A DNA stretch of 45,270 nt, from positions 1 through 45,270 of the forward strand of contig JANQBS010000291.1 in the NCBI GenBank assembly GCA_033085395.1. Reading direction: 5' to 3'. Below, piece after piece: positions 22,854 to 36,014 of the stretch. The stretch is from Xanthoparmelia taractica (lineage: Eukaryota; Ascomycota; Lecanoromycetes; Lecanorales; Parmeliaceae). The position numbers were made by a program, and so were the translations under genes. A model generated the notes under the pieces. The model searched no databases. It had not been told where the DNA came from and saw only the letters and a program-made list of their open reading frames with translations. Each line of letters starts with the position of its first letter. Position 1 is the stretch's first letter.

Positions 22854-23014
22854 TGTCATGGTATTTCTATATGCCAAAGGCATTTCGGGAAGATCGGGGA
22901 AGGATCGGGCAGGCTAGGCCAAATTTGTATTAGTTTCCCCAGCAGATCTCCGCCACTGCGGCCCTTAAAATTCAATAACTTTTAATTATCAATCCCAAGA
23001 CTATTTCCATGACA
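22854..23014 (+). repeat. 5' LTR of gypsy A
   Basis: 161 bp, TGTCATGG..TTCCATGACA. Nearly identical to 29698-29858 and, inverted, to 33394-33554 and 42736-42896. Its GC content is close to normal, so it was hit little by RIP. Confidence 0.92.
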
Positions 23015-23017
23015 ACA

Positions 23018-23029
23018 TGGTAGCAACGC
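23018..23029 (+). other. Primer-binding site of gypsy A
   Basis: TGGTAGCAACGC, three bases after the LTR. It begins with the TGG complementary to a tRNA CCA end. The matching tRNA would end GCGTTGCTACCA; I cannot name it from memory. The TRIM elements carry the same site in mutated form. Confidence 0.65.
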
Positions 23030-26000
23030 TTGATTTCGATGTTAACTAACTGTCGAATCGTTCAGAAGAAGTTCTTCATTAATATAGCTCACTTATCGTC
23101 ATCGAATTTATTAAATAAGTGAGCTATTAGATTAGCAAGATCTTATTAGCTTTTCTTTGCTCTTTGCTTATCAAAAGCCTCTTCTATTCTTATTAATCAG
23201 TCTCATAAATCAACGCTAACTACTTCAGTAGATAAACAAGTACTCAACCTCGCATTTGACATCTAGGAATTTATTGCTATTAATTACAAATACGCTAATT
23301 TGATATCTAACGATATCAAGGAGATTTGTAAGCATCTTACGTCTAATACTCTTAGGTCTATTAGATTATTTACTATCTCTAATCCTACTAATTTATCACG
23401 AATAATTATATATTTCTTATTTCAAGATCGTTGGCCATTAGATTGAGTCGTTAATAAACCTACTTTTCGTAAATCTATTCGGCGTCTTGAGAAAGTCACT
23501 TAGTCTCTTAGGAACTTACTCTTTGATTCTTATTTTACTGGAAATATATTTAATCGATTATTAATAAGTAATAATCCTACTAATAATGATAACGATAATT
23601 CTACTAATAATTCTTCTGATAATTCTACTAATAATTCTACTAATAATAATCGTGATTCTTTATTAGATAAATCGTCTTCTCTATTACCGCCTTCACTAGA
23701 AAGCCGTGAGAATTCTACTGCTATAGATATGGTTGATTTGAGTGATTCAAGCACTTCTCGTAGGCAATCGAGTTAAACTACATTTGAAATAACTATTAAT
23801 TTCACAGCTCAACAATTGCAAGATATGATTAATAATGCTGTTAACTCCGCCGTCAGAAATATTATTAATAACTTGTAATTATTTACTAGACCTAGAGGAG
23901 AACGAGGCTCGCTAGAAGAGTTAGAAGAACTCGAATCGATTATAGTAGAATTCGTAGAAGTATCGAGTTTTAATAACAAATAAAATGCTATAGAATTAAG
24001 CTATTTCGATTTTTTTTTGAATAAGTCTTACGAAGAGAGTGAGATTGTAACTGTGAAAAAGGACGTGTATTATCGTAATGTGATTCTATTTGTTAAAAGA
24101 ATTCATAATTTTATAGCTATAAAAGAAGAAGCTATAGTTCGTATTAATGTAAATATTTATTTTCGTAATTCTACACTTGCTTAATATATCTTAGAGCTAT
24201 TAAATCTAAAGCGGAGAGATCTTTATATAAAAGATAGTGAAGTGAAAGAATAGTGTAGAGCTCTTTTTATAAGATTTAAGAAATTATCGAGAGTAATACT
24301 CTTAAATCTAATTATAGAGAAGTACACGTTAATAGATACTCGTTCTCGACGAGAATCTACTAGCTATATGCAAGTAGTAGTAAGATATATAAAATTAGCT
24401 AATATTAATGATATTCAAAATTAGTTGATATTTGCCTATCAAGGAATCGTGTCAGAATTACGAGTCTTCATCGATTTATTAAATTTAGCTACTATAATTG
24501 CTAGCTTTATTTAAATACTTAATATGAAGAAAATAATCTAATTTAAGTTATATACCAGGTAGCATTAATATTAGGCTTTCGTTTAAAAGTTCTAGCAATA
24601 GTATTAAAATCAATAGAATTAGCGTGAAAATATCTATCGAAATACCTCTAGTGTATTTTAGTAAGGCCTTTTAAATTCAGCTCTCAATTCAATTCGTTAA
24701 GATCAGCAGAATCAATTCAATTCTATTTCTCAGCCATTTAAATAGTAGTAGCAATATAAGCAGCCGTATCGTCAGCAGTAATTATTTCGACCTTCTAACT
24801 CCTTTAATTAAAATGCTTATCGCCCTCAACAATACGACTATTAATTAAATCCTCGCTACGATCCACGATCATCGAATTAAAGACCTTTCGTGCAAGCTAA
24901 AGAGTAGCAAAACACGTTAGGTTTGACGAATCGACCTCAAACGAATCAATTCGATCAAGCAGATCGAAAATTCGGAAGCCCAAACAATCCCGGAAATCGT
25001 TAACAATTTCAATAGAATTTTAGATCTAAGGTTACTACTTATCAAGCAGAAGCGACTAAAAATAAGTAAGAGAATCCTGGCCAAGCGAAAGAAAATACGC
25101 TTCAATAGAATACTAAAATTAACGACTATTAGAAGCAATTAGACCATGATTTTAATGAGTTAAATAATCAATATTATAATAATTCTTTTGCTAGATTTAT
25201 TAATACTTAAACGTACTATAGAAATTATAATTTAACTTTCTCTTCTAAGTCGAAATTATATAAATATTTATAAGATAAATATTATTCTAAATTACTATCT
25301 AAATCGCTAGCAAATGTATAAACGATTATCGATGCTTTTATTATGGAAATTATTTAATTAGACTTCAAGGACAGAGCTAGATTAAATACTAGTTTTAGCT
25401 TTCGTGACTAGAATTACGCTTATATTTTATTACGACTTATATTAAATGTAACTAAGAATAAGAAAGAATATGCTAATTTAGAAACTAATATAATATTAAT
25501 CGATAAGCAATAACTTTTATCTCTTCTATCTAATGTAGAAATTAAAAAGATATTATCTTCTCTACGTATTAAAGAGCTTAATTCTATAATATATAATATC
25601 GATAAATATGTACTTATTTTAATATATTTTTTAGATCTCAAAAGAGATAATAATATAACTCTTACTTATATTATAAGAAAGATTTATTTAATTAATAATT
25701 TGAAGGTAAATCTATTAATAAAAAATAATATTATAAGATAGAAGAAAATTATGCTTAATGTAAGCAAAAACGAAGTATATATTAATAGTTATAATATTAT
25801 TATTAAAATTATAACTTATAATGTTAATTAATATATAAAACGATTAATTCGAGTATAGAAAGCACTTATAATCGCCCCTCGAGCTTAATAAATTCTATCT
25901 ATTATTATATTTAAGAATCTACCCGATAGAGACTTTATTTTCAAATCTGCAAAGTAGTATAATTTAATTATATATGCTTATATGATTAATATTAATATTG

Positions 26001-29000
26001 CCGATATGATAGTTAAAAATAAGACTAATTATACTATGTAGATTCTTAAGAAATTGCACTTAAGAATACTGTAAGAAGTCGACTACGAAAACATCTTCTT
26101 TGCTGAATCTTCCTCCAGTTAAGTGAAGAAAGTAGTTACTTTTGCGGCTATTACGTTAATAAGTCTAGCTAATAGCTTTGCGTCTCTAGTTAATTATGCT
26201 AAGAATAAAATTCTCGTCAATTTCGAGAGCATAGAATTAAAGCTTTCTAACGATATGATAATCTATGGAAATAAGCTGGAAAAGTAGTAATTAACTAACT
26301 TAGTTGATGAGTTTTCGTCTCTATAAAAGAATAAAGATTTTATTAGAGTGTTATAAAATAAATAAATAAAGCTTTCTCTTCGAGATAATTAATAGTTAAG
26401 ACTATCTAATAGTAAGAGAGCGAAGATCTATTCTCTTAGACTAACGAATAAGATAGTAATTAATAAAATCTTTAATACTCTATAGCAGCAAGGTCGTTTG
26501 AAGTATATAAAGCAGTTAACTTCGTTTAGCTATCTCGTCTTCGTTATTTAAAAAACTCTATCTAATAATAAGAGAAAAGATAAGATTATAATTAATATTT
26601 AAGGCCTAAACGATCTTATTATATCGAACGTTTATCTCATATCTCTTTAATCTAATATTATCTCGAAGCTACTTAATTATATTTATCTAATAATACTAAA
26701 TATAATTTCTTTCTTCTATTAATAACTTATATATTCTAACTTTCGATATATACTTACGATAGTCACGCATTGAGAGTAAGAAATATTTAACGTTTTAATT
26801 ATAAACTATATAAACTCGATTACTTATATATAAAGAAGGATTAATTATATTCTAAGAGCTCTTAAGAACTTCGTATAAGTCTATATTAATAATATTATCG
26901 TTAATTCTAGAAATTTCTCTGAGTATATCTATTATTTAAGAAGACTTTTTTAACTTCTAATTAAGTATAATATCTTAATCGCTTTCGAAAAGATCTTTTT
27001 AAGATATTTAAATATTAATTTATTTAATCGATATATTAATTCTTTAGAAATAACTACTATAGATAATAAGCTTAGAATAATTATTAAGCTAAACTATCTC
27101 GCAACTCTTAAAGATTTAGAGCATTACCTTAATCTGATAGACTATCTTCGTAGCTCGATTTATTATTATGCATAGCTTATAATATTCTTACAGAACCTTA
27201 AGATAAGGCTTTTGAAAGAAGCTTCGTCGAAAGGCAATTCTCGTCGTATCTATTCTTTACGCTTTAAATTACTATTATTAATTAAGCTAGAATAAGTAAA
27301 TTTTGATAGTCTATAAGTAGCATTATCTTAATCTTCTATGCTTATTTATCACGATCTTAATAGATTAATTTGAGTGAACTTGAATACTTTAAAAGAGTTC
27401 GGTTTCGAAGCGTAAGTCTTTTATATTAACGGAGAAATTAATTTTAATTCGAAATAACCTTCACGCACTGCAATTTAAATAATAATATTTTTATCTCGAA
27501 GATTAACTTAAGCTAAACGTAATTACTAGCTAATAGAACTCGAAGTAGTAGACTTTATCTAAATGCTTAAGAAAATAAAATATCTAATAGACATATTAAA
27601 GTATAATATTATCATTCAAATAGATTATTCTAATATTCTAGATATTATAAGATAATTATTAATTACTTCAACGAATTTCACTATGAGAATAAACGTTCGT
27701 CTTATTAGAGCTTCTTAATTTCTAAGATAATTTCGTCTTAATATTCGATATAAGCTCGAAAAGAAGTATATCGTCTCTAATGTACTTTTAAGACTTATAA
27801 ATATTAATAATATATCTCTCTCTAACGAGCATAATAAGCTAGATACTCTCTTTATTACTTCACTTATAAAGATAAGTTCTATGTTTCTTAAAGACCTCGA
27901 AGACGATTATAAGATAAATCTATTTTATATTAGAATCTCTGCTTTAATAGCTAAGAATAAGAATATTAGCGAGAACGTTATCGATCTTTCTTTCGTTTGT
28001 TATAGATATATAAATACTATATAGGAGTATTAAAATCTTTTCTTTTATGTTAGTAAGCTTATCGACGTGTAGCGTTTTTATATACCTTAAAGTATAATTA
28101 AAACTATTCTTAAAATAGCTTATAAAGATAATTACTTAAGATTTGAGAGGTCTTATAAGAGGATTTCGAATATATAATATATTCATAAATTAATTAAACA
28201 TCTCCGGCAATATATTAGATTCTACCCTAAATATCTTATTCTTCAAACACGTCGATATCGCCCTTATGGCTTTCTATAGTCAATCGAGTCTTCGTTAATA
28301 TCGTTTTATATACTTACTCTAAATTTTATTTTAACACTTCTAAAATAAATAAATAAAGAGTTTAATATTATTCTTTCTATAATAGATAAGTTTATAAAGA
28401 AGATAACTTTCGTGCCTGAGAAAAAGAATTATTCTATCGCTTAATAAACTACTATATTGCTTAATAGACTTAATATTATAAACTAAGAAATCTCAAGGAT
28501 TTTGCTCACAAATCGTAATAGAAAGTTTCTTTCTAAGCTTTGATCGAAGCTCTTCAAGAAGCTCGAAGTAAACTTGCTTTATTCGATTATTTATTATTCT
28601 TAGACGAATAAAAGTAGCGAGAGAACTAATTAAATAGCGGAGATAGCATTACGATTCTATCTATATATTATGCAAAATCCCGCTCTCTGACCGTTAGTTC
28701 TCCCGCGAATGCAAGCTCTACTTAATAACTCGATCTTAACTACGATTAATAAAACTCTCAACGAACTGGCTTACGGATTTCAACTTAATAGGCCACTTGA
28801 TCTACTCAGAGAAGTCACTATATCTCTATTATAGTCTATCGTTGCCCGCATTCAAATAGCTAACGCTATTTCATTTGCTTAGGCAAATTAGAAACATCAC
28901 TATAATAGAAAGCATTAATTAATATTTCTTAAGCAGGGCGATTAGGCTTATTTACGACTGTATAAGAGCTATTTCATCTCTGCTATTACTACTACTATCA

Positions 29001-29697
29001 TCACCATCAAGCTATCTTAGTAATATATTAGCCCTTTCGAAATACTATAGAAAGTCGATAAATAAGTCTATAAATTAGCTATTTCAAGGCATTAGAATAT
29101 ATATTCGATCTTTAGCATTACTTAACTAAAGTCTATCTCTACTTCTAGCTCTAATTTATATAATCGTCTTATCTCTAATTAATTAGATAATATATATATG
29201 AAAGAAGATATTAAAAAGTATAAGTTCTAAGAAGTAGAGCGAATTCTTAATAAGCGAGTTATTCGAAAAGATAGAGGCTTTGCCACGTAGTATCTTATTA
29301 GATAATTGGGATACGAGTCTAAATATAATTAGTGATATAACGCCAGAGATCTCATTAACTCCGATAACTTAGTACGGCAATATAAGAATATAATAACTAC
29401 TACTAATGTTATTTGAATTATAATATCTTCGTAAGCTCAAAAAACACACTTAATATCATAGCAAATACTATATTCTCATGGCACTCACATTATATATATT
29501 TACCTTATCGCTGTATTCAAACGACTTAACGAGTATTGCTAATCGGGAATTATTTCCCTTTACTCGATAGCGTTTATGTGATTATTGAAGGAAGATATTA
29601 ATCAATGATCATGTTATTATTGTTGTATATTCTATATGCTTTCAGCGATATCTAAGCAAGCGAGGTCGCTTATTTTTTTCTTATTATTGTGGGATTT

Positions 29698-29858
29698 TGT
29701 CACGGTATTTCTGTATGCCAAAGGCATTTCGGGAAGATCGGGGAAGGATCGGGCAGGCTAGGCCAAATTTGTATTAGTTTCCCAAGCAGATCTCCGCCAC
29801 TGCGGCCCTTAGAATTCAACAACTTTCAACCATCAATCCCAAGACTATTTCCATGACA
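29698..29858 (+). repeat. 3' LTR of gypsy A
   Basis: 161 bp, TGTCACGG..CCATGACA. It is preceded by a T-rich tract and TGTGGGATTT at the polypurine-tract position. Confidence 0.92.
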
Positions 29859-32800
29859 AACATAGTCGTTTTCAACTTTTTTTTAACTTTTTTTAAAAAA
29901 TTATATCTTTTTAATCTATTTATAGAATTTTATAATTATATAAGCGTTCGCTTAAGCTTTTTACGTATTTTTAGAATAAAAAAAATATTACGTAATATAT
30001 TTATTAAAAACCCAATGGAAGTATGGGATATTCTATACCTTTCGATATGATATTCGAAAAACTGATCCCATACCATCAAATATACCACACATTTCCGACC
30101 CGTACGTTCGATTCTAATATTTTTGAATAATAATTAAGCTTAGTCGCTCACATCGTAAGTAATCTTCTTTCGATATTTATTCGTCTATGTCTTTATAACT
30201 CTATATATCTTTTCTAATTATAATTATTTAAACTTTAAAATCTTCTCTATTTTAATTATAATATCTTTTACTATTAAGACTTATAGACGTTCGAGTATAA
30301 TCTCGTAAAAAGTATAATCTTAATCGAAGAATATATAAGAATAAAAACTTTGATTAAAGTAGAAGAGAGTGAGAAATATAGCGAATAAGATATTATTATT
30401 ATTACTAAATTTTATTATAAGAATTTATTTAGCTTAATCGTCTTGCAAGTAATTATAATAGATATAAAGACCTTGCTTTATATTCTAATTAGCCCTCTCG
30501 ATCTAATTATTCGTTTCGAAATAATAGACGATAAATAAGTTAATCTTAATGCGTAGTCGCTTACAGAGACTTTTCCAGAGCGTAGATATAAATTATATAT
30601 CCCTATCTAATGTGAGAGATTATAATAACCCGTATAATCGAAAGAGATTTTATATAAGAATTTAAATAAGTTCCTCGAATAAATAATTATTATCTTCTTA
30701 ATAATACGATACGTAATAATATTTCTTTATAAGACGATATATAAGAATATAAATAGCGTTAAAATCGTCTAATAAGAGTAAACTGATAATAAAACTTATA
30801 AAAATATCTTATTAACGACCTTAAGAAATTGAAAATAATATTAATAGTTTATATATTTTATCTCGTGAGACTTTACAACGTTAATAGTAATAGTAGTTAC
30901 GAATATACTATTTAATTATTTTATTGTAGTTAGGTTATTAATAATAACGTAGAAGTAAATTAATTGTTCTTCGTATTTCTAGGTAATCGCTAAAAGATTA
31001 ATTATAAATCTTCCTTAATAACTTCATATAAAACTCGATCGAGATCTATAATAGTTCGTTCTTAAAGAGTACTTCATTAATAATACAATACCTACTTAGC
31101 GTGTGATTATAGAGTTTAACCTAATTATAATTTATCGCTTCACGAAGTTCGTTACATATAGAATTCTATTAATTATCCTTATAAATTCGTTTAAATAAAT
31201 CTTCTTCGATCTCTATAACTCGAATTTAAACACGATTCGAGATAAAAATCGTTTAATATTAATATTAACTTCTTTTATTAGCTTCGTTCGCTAAGATAAA
31301 GAATAATATTCTTATTAAGACGTTGGCTTTACTATTAACTATTTCAGTACGAAAAAAGATCTAAGAGTTAGATTTAAATAAATATCTAGATAGCGGGCTT
31401 AACAACGCGTGAGCTTCTTATTTTTCATAAAGATTATCAAGGCCTAATAATCCGTGAACACTTAAATAAATAGCTCGATATATTCTAATTCTAATTATCA
31501 ATGTTCGAAGCATCGAATAATCGCTAGCAACTCCTTATCGTAGATATAATCATTATATTTCGCTAGAATTATACTCTTACTATAGAATATTATCGAGTGT
31601 AGAACTCTATCGCCGTTATATTAAAATAAGATCTCTCTTAATATATAATTTAAAGAATCGATCTTAAGAATAATTTAACGTTTAAGATTAAAATAACTTA
31701 GATCTAAGATAATAATTACGCGCTTTTTAAGATCTTCGAACGACTTAGCGTAAACTTTATTTTAGACGAATAAAATATTCTTCTTCGTAAGATTAACTAA
31801 GAATTTAATTAACTTAAAAAATTTATAAATAAAGCGTTAATAGAAGTTTATAAATTTTATAAAGTCTTAAATCTTTTTTAAATTTATAGAGATACTTTAA
31901 TTAAGTATAGCTTCGATCTTATAAGAGTTTATTCGTAGATTAATTCTTAATATAATAATATTTAGAAATACGATTTCTTTGATATTAAATTCGTATTTCT
32001 TAATATTAGTCTATAGATTAGTCTTTCGTAGACGTTAAAAAACTTATTTAATATGCTCTTAATATTTCACCTTTATTCGACTATAAATAAGAATATTATC
32101 TAAATAGACTTAATAGAAGTTATTTAAAAAATCGAACAGAATATTATTAATATATTGTTGGAAAGTGCTTAATTTATTTGTTAATTTAAAGAATAGTATT
32201 CGATACTTATAGACTTTAAGAGCTATAATAAAGATCGTATAATCCTTATTATCAAGGTTTATTCGTAGCTTATTAAATGCGACGATAATATCTAGACGAG
32301 TAAGATATCGATATTCCCTAATTTTATTAATAACTTCCTTTATTAGAGAAATTAAATATCGATTATATTTCGTTATAATATTTAATTTTCGATAGTTTAT
32401 ATAAAAACGAAGATTATTATTAATCTTTAAAGCGAATAGAATTAATAATAAATAAAAAGTCTTACTAGAAGTAATAAAGTTCTTAAATAAATTATCTATT
32501 AAATACTCTTTAATCTTCTAAAGCTTACAAAAGAATATATAATAAACGCGACTTTAAGACGACTTAAAATTATTAATAAACTTGATCTTATAATTATAAG
32601 GGCGATGCGAAGAGAATTAATTAATTTTAAAACGATTAAAAACGTCTAGAAAATCCTAATACTTAGAAGAAAGTTACTTCTTAACGTCGCTTAGATTCTA
32701 AATAGCAGTCTTCACTAAAGAAAAACTAATTTCCTTCGCTTTAAACTTAGCGTTATATATTATTTCTCAATTAATATCTTTTATTAATATCACAAATAAT

Positions 32801-33393
32801 TAAGTCTTAGAGTACTTCGTTTATTTAATTAATATCGCAAAGAAGATAGTAGCGATACTATAAATAAAGAATAAATAATTCTTTAATATAGATTAAGAGC
32901 GAGTGAGAATCTTTAATCGAGATTTAATTAATTTAGAAATCTTAATTAAGAGTATCGATTTAATAGATAAATAAGTGAGAAAAATAGAAGAAGTTTATAA
33001 CAAATAATCTCGAAAGAGAATAGAGTCGTTACTTATATCTAGAAGTATATTAAAACGATTTATTTATAATTTACCTAGAATAACAATGTATTATCTTAAA
33101 TTCGCTATAAGCATTAAGACTATAAATTTCATATATCTCGAAAGAATAAGATTTGAATATATAACGTGAATAATAGGTTTCTTACTAAGTTACTCGTTAT
33201 AGTCTTAAATTAATCTAGACTTTATAAGAGAAATAAGTTATATATTTAATAGCTAATAAATCTCGTAAATTAGACGTTTATTAATAAACGTGTATTCGAT
33301 AGCCCCGATATCGATAAGAATATAAATGTGATAAATCTTCTCTTAAGAAGTTAGGCTTTCTCGAACTAGAAACAATTTCGATACGAATAATTC

Positions 33394-33554
33394 TTTCATG
33401 GAAAAAGGTCTGGGATTGATAGTTGGAAAAGTTGTTGAATTCTAAGGGCCGCAGTGACGGAGATCTACTGGGAAACTAATATACATTTGGCCTAGCTTCC
33501 CCGTTCCTTCCCCAATCTTTCGAAATGTCTTCGGTATATAGAAAAACCGTGACA
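33394..33554 (-). repeat. 3' LTR of gypsy B
   Basis: 161 bp inverted copy of the A-family LTR. The outer TGT is TTT here, a change not of RIP type. The AATTC duplication abuts it on the left. Confidence 0.88.
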
Positions 33555-34218
33555 ATATTCCCGCAAATAAATAAAAGCGAGCGACCTCGCTTGCCATAGT
33601 ATATACTTTAAAGTTCGTGTTATTATTACTATTTAATAGACGTATTTTAGACGAATTTTATTAATAGTAATATACTTAAATTAACGGGAAAGCATATAGT
33701 GTAGAAGTAATTAGAATGTTACAATAATAATAATATAATTATTAATTAATATCTTTCTTTAATAATCACACAAACGCTATCGAGTAGAGGAAAATAATTC
33801 TCGGTTAGCAATACTCGTTAAGTTATTTGAATGTAGCGATAAGATAAGTAGATATAATGTAGTGTTAGATGACATTAGCAGTAGCTATTGTATCCTTATA
33901 CTATTATACTAAGTTATCGAAGTTAGTGAGATCTTTGACGTTATATTATTAATTATATTTAGACCCGTATCTCAATTATCTAATAAGATACTACGTGACA
34001 AAGTCTCTATCTTTTCGAATAACTCGCTTGTTAAGAATTCGCTTTACTTTCTAGAACTTATACTTATTAATATTCTCTTTTATATATACACTATCTAGTT
34101 AATTAGAAATAGAATAATTATATAAATTAAAGTTAGAAGTAAAAATAGACTTTAGTTGAGTAATGCTAAAGATTAAATATATATTTCAATGCCTTAAGAT
34201 AGCTAATTTGTAGGTCTA

Positions 34219-34360
34219 TATCACGGTTTTAACATCTGTTCTCCGTATACCAAGCTCGGTGTGGATCAATGTTGCTCCGGAGAAGAGTTTTTAGAGTCTT
34301 CGTAGCATATTTAGTCAATGAAAGCAGTTAATTTCACTACACGTTTATTCGTTCGTGATA
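34219..34360 (+). repeat. 5' LTR of TRIM plus copy
   Basis: 142 bp, ancestral ends TGTCACGG and CGTGACA, here TATCACGG and CGTGATA. Homologous to 35070-35211, 35236-35377, 40083-40224 and 40939-41080. Confidence 0.9.
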
Positions 34361-34363
34361 ATA

Positions 34364-34375
34364 TAATAGCAACGC
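34364..34375 (+). other. Mutated primer-binding site of TRIM
   Basis: TAATAGCAACGC, three bases after the LTR. It equals the gypsy A site TGGTAGCAACGC after two G-to-A changes. Confidence 0.6.
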
Positions 34376-34501
34376 CTCGGTTCTAATCCTTCGCATATCG
34401 TTATATATATAACTAGCCCGAGTGACCTTTGGCCCGTCTAATTCGAGCCTTCGTAATAGCATTAGCACCCTCCCCGAGCTCATTAGAATATTCGTCTTAT
34501 A

Positions 34502-34573
34502 GGACGTATAGTGTAATAACTTAATATACCGGGCTTATAACCCGGAAGAGGAGTGTTCGATTCCCCTACGGCC
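34502..34573 (+). tRNA. tRNA-Met-like sequence inside the TRIM (anticodon now TAT, CAT in the sister copy)
   Basis: 72 nt. The acceptor arm GGACGTA/TACGGCC pairs except at 3:70. A D arm with GTGT/ATAT position follows, then a perfect 5 bp anticodon stem CCGGG/CCCGG with loop CTTATAA, then TTCGATT at the T-loop position. The T stem is imperfect by one register. The sister copy at 40722-40793 has loop CTCATAA, so the ancestral anticodon was probably CAT (Met) and TAT here is a RIP-type change. It is a degenerate or captured tRNA; function unknown. Confidence 0.55.
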
Positions 34574-35069
34574 TTCATAATAGCGAGTGCGATAATACTA
34601 AGAAAAGTAGATCTAATGTGTGTTGAAGTCAAGAGCTAGAGAGTTAGGGGCCAGAGAGTTATTATATGTTGAAAGGCTTATACGATCAAGATTCGATAAT
34701 TCAAATCACTCTACTTGATGACACGTGGTCATACTACTTCCCATGAGAGTCAAATATCACTGCACTACGAAGAAGTCTACCCGCCAGCCACATGCTTGTC
34801 AGTTAGCTAGCTTCGAACTCTTCGTTAAAATATATACGTCTTATATATTAAACGAACCGTACGTCACAAAATAGCAAAGCACTAGTCAACGTTAGAGCGA
34901 GTATTTATCCCTTATTAATATTAGTTAATATATACTTATCTCGTTATAGTTATTATTATTTAATTAAATTAATTAATTAATTAATATATAACTAGCTATA
35001 AATTAATAAAAGTATAATTTGAAATCTAAAATAACGAGAACGTTATTTTTTCTTATTTTTATAGGTAAT

Positions 35070-35211
35070 TATCACGATTTTAATATCTATTCTCCGCATA
35101 TTAAGCTCGATGTGAATTAATATTGCTTCGGAGAAGAGTTTTTAGAATCTTCGTAGCATATTTAGTCAATAAAAGCAGTTAATTTCACTACACGTCTATT
35201 CGTTCGTAATA
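35070..35211 (+). repeat. 3' LTR of TRIM plus copy
   Basis: 142 bp, RIP-mutated more heavily than its 5' partner. Ends CGTAATA, then the GTCTA duplication. Confidence 0.88.
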
Positions 35212-35235
35212 GTCTATTTATCGACTTTTTATAGT

Positions 35236-35377
35236 TGTCACGAACGAAATGGACGTGTAGTGGGATTGACTGCTTCCATTGTTCAAATATGCTACGAATG
35301 CTCTGAAAACTCTTCTCCGGAGCAACATTGATCCACACCGGCTTGGCATTCGGAGAGCAGATACCAAAACCGTGACA
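35236..35377 (-). mobile_element. Solo TRIM LTR, almost unmutated
   Basis: 142 bp with intact ends TGTCACGAACGAA and CAAAACCGTGACA, flanked by ATAGT at 35231-35235 and 35378-35382. A true insertion later reduced by recombination between its LTRs would leave this footprint. It is markedly less AT-shifted than every other copy of this LTR in the window. Confidence 0.9.
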
Positions 35378-36014
35378 ATAGTATTTCGAATAAATTAATA
35401 TACTACTAAGATAGCTTAATAATAATAATAGTCGTAGTAATAATAGAGATAAAATAGTCTTTATTTAGTCGTAAATAAGCTTAATCGTTCTACTTGAGAA
35501 ATATTAATTAATGCTTTCTATTATAGTAATATTTTTAATTTATCTAAGCAAATAAAATAATATTAGTTATCTAAATACGAGTAACAATAGACTATAATAA
35601 AGATATAATAACTTCTCTAAGTAGATTAAGTGATCTATTAAATTGAAATTTATAAGTTAATTTATTAAGAGTTTTATTATTAATCGTAATTAAGATCTAG
35701 TTATTAAGTAGTATTTATATTTATAGAAGAACTAACGATTAGAGAGCGAGATTTTATATAATATATAGATAGAATCGTAATGCTATCTTCGCTATTTAAT
35801 TAGTTTTCTTATTACTTTTATTCGTTTGAGAATAATAGATAATCGAATAAAGTAAGTTCACTTCGAGCTTTTTAAAGAGCTTCGATTAAAGCTTAGAAAG
35901 AAATATTCTATCACGATTCGTAAGCAAAATTCTTGGAATTCCTTAGTTTATAATATTAAGTCTATTAAGTAATATAGTAGTCTATTAAGCGGCGGAGTAG
36001 TTCTTTTTACTAGG

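Larger units (their letters stand above)
22854..29858 (+). mobile_element. Gypsy element A, 7.0 kb, two 161 bp LTRs, heavily mutated
   Basis: LTRs are at 22854-23014 and 29698-29858 (TGTCA..TGACA), with a 5 bp duplication AACAT at 22849-22853 and 29859-29863. The primer-binding site TGGTAGCAACGC starts 3 nt after the 5' LTR. Plus-strand translation through stops gives Gag (~23200-24900), a protease region (~25400-25850), reverse transcriptase (~26700-27250; YINNIIVNS in place of a Y-D-D box) and integrase (~28150-28950; SERTNQIAEIALRFYLY and LNELAYGFQLNRPLDLL). Stops fall mainly at former Gln and Trp codons, as RIP produces. It cannot encode active proteins now. Confidence 0.92.
22820..30104. 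mobile_element. MITE copy A (275 bp), split by gypsy element A
   Basis: The left part is 22820-22853 and the right part 29864-30104. It starts TACGGGTCGGAAAGGTGTGG and ends with the inverted copy. Flanking 8 bp duplications CGTTCGAT lie at 22812-22819 and 30105-30112. Removing the gypsy insertion and one AACAT leaves 275 bp, exactly the length of copy B at 36015-36289. It is non-coding; a 65-codon frame inside is composition-driven. Confidence 0.85.
34219..35211 (+). mobile_element. TRIM-like LTR element, plus copy, 993 bp, with internal tRNA-like sequence
   Basis: Two 142 bp LTRs (34219-34360 and 35070-35211) flank about 709 bp of non-coding sequence. The 5 bp duplication GTCTA is at 34214-34218 and 35212-35216, inside gypsy B. 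A primer-binding site (mutated TGGTAGCAACGC) is at 34364-34375, and a T-rich tract plus a G-run precede the 3' LTR. There is no gag or pol. Size and structure match the TRIM class (terminal-repeat retrotransposon in miniature). A tRNA-Met-like cloverleaf lies inside at 34502-34573 in the same orientation. Confidence 0.9.

Noticed and set aside
23530..23754. 74-codon minus-strand frame rich in Leu/Glu/Ser
   Set aside because: It is antisense to the Asn/Ser-rich part of the decayed gypsy A Gag region; a composition artefact.
29853..30050. 65-codon frame, repeated almost unchanged at 36041-36235
   Set aside because: It lies inside two copies of a 275 bp MITE, is Phe/Ile/Lys-rich from AT composition, and has no domain. 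Its conservation follows from the near identity of the MITE copies.
22820..30104. MITE as a Tc1/mariner-type element with TA duplication
   Set aside because: The terminal TA is part of the inverted repeat. The real duplications are 8 bp (CGTTCGAT here, TTRCTAGG at copy B), which fit hAT rather than mariner.
34720..34800. Second tRNA gene in the TRIM
   Set aside because: Only an A-box-like 5' end is convincing. Anticodon and T arms cannot be drawn, so it is kept only as a low-confidence tRNA-like stretch.
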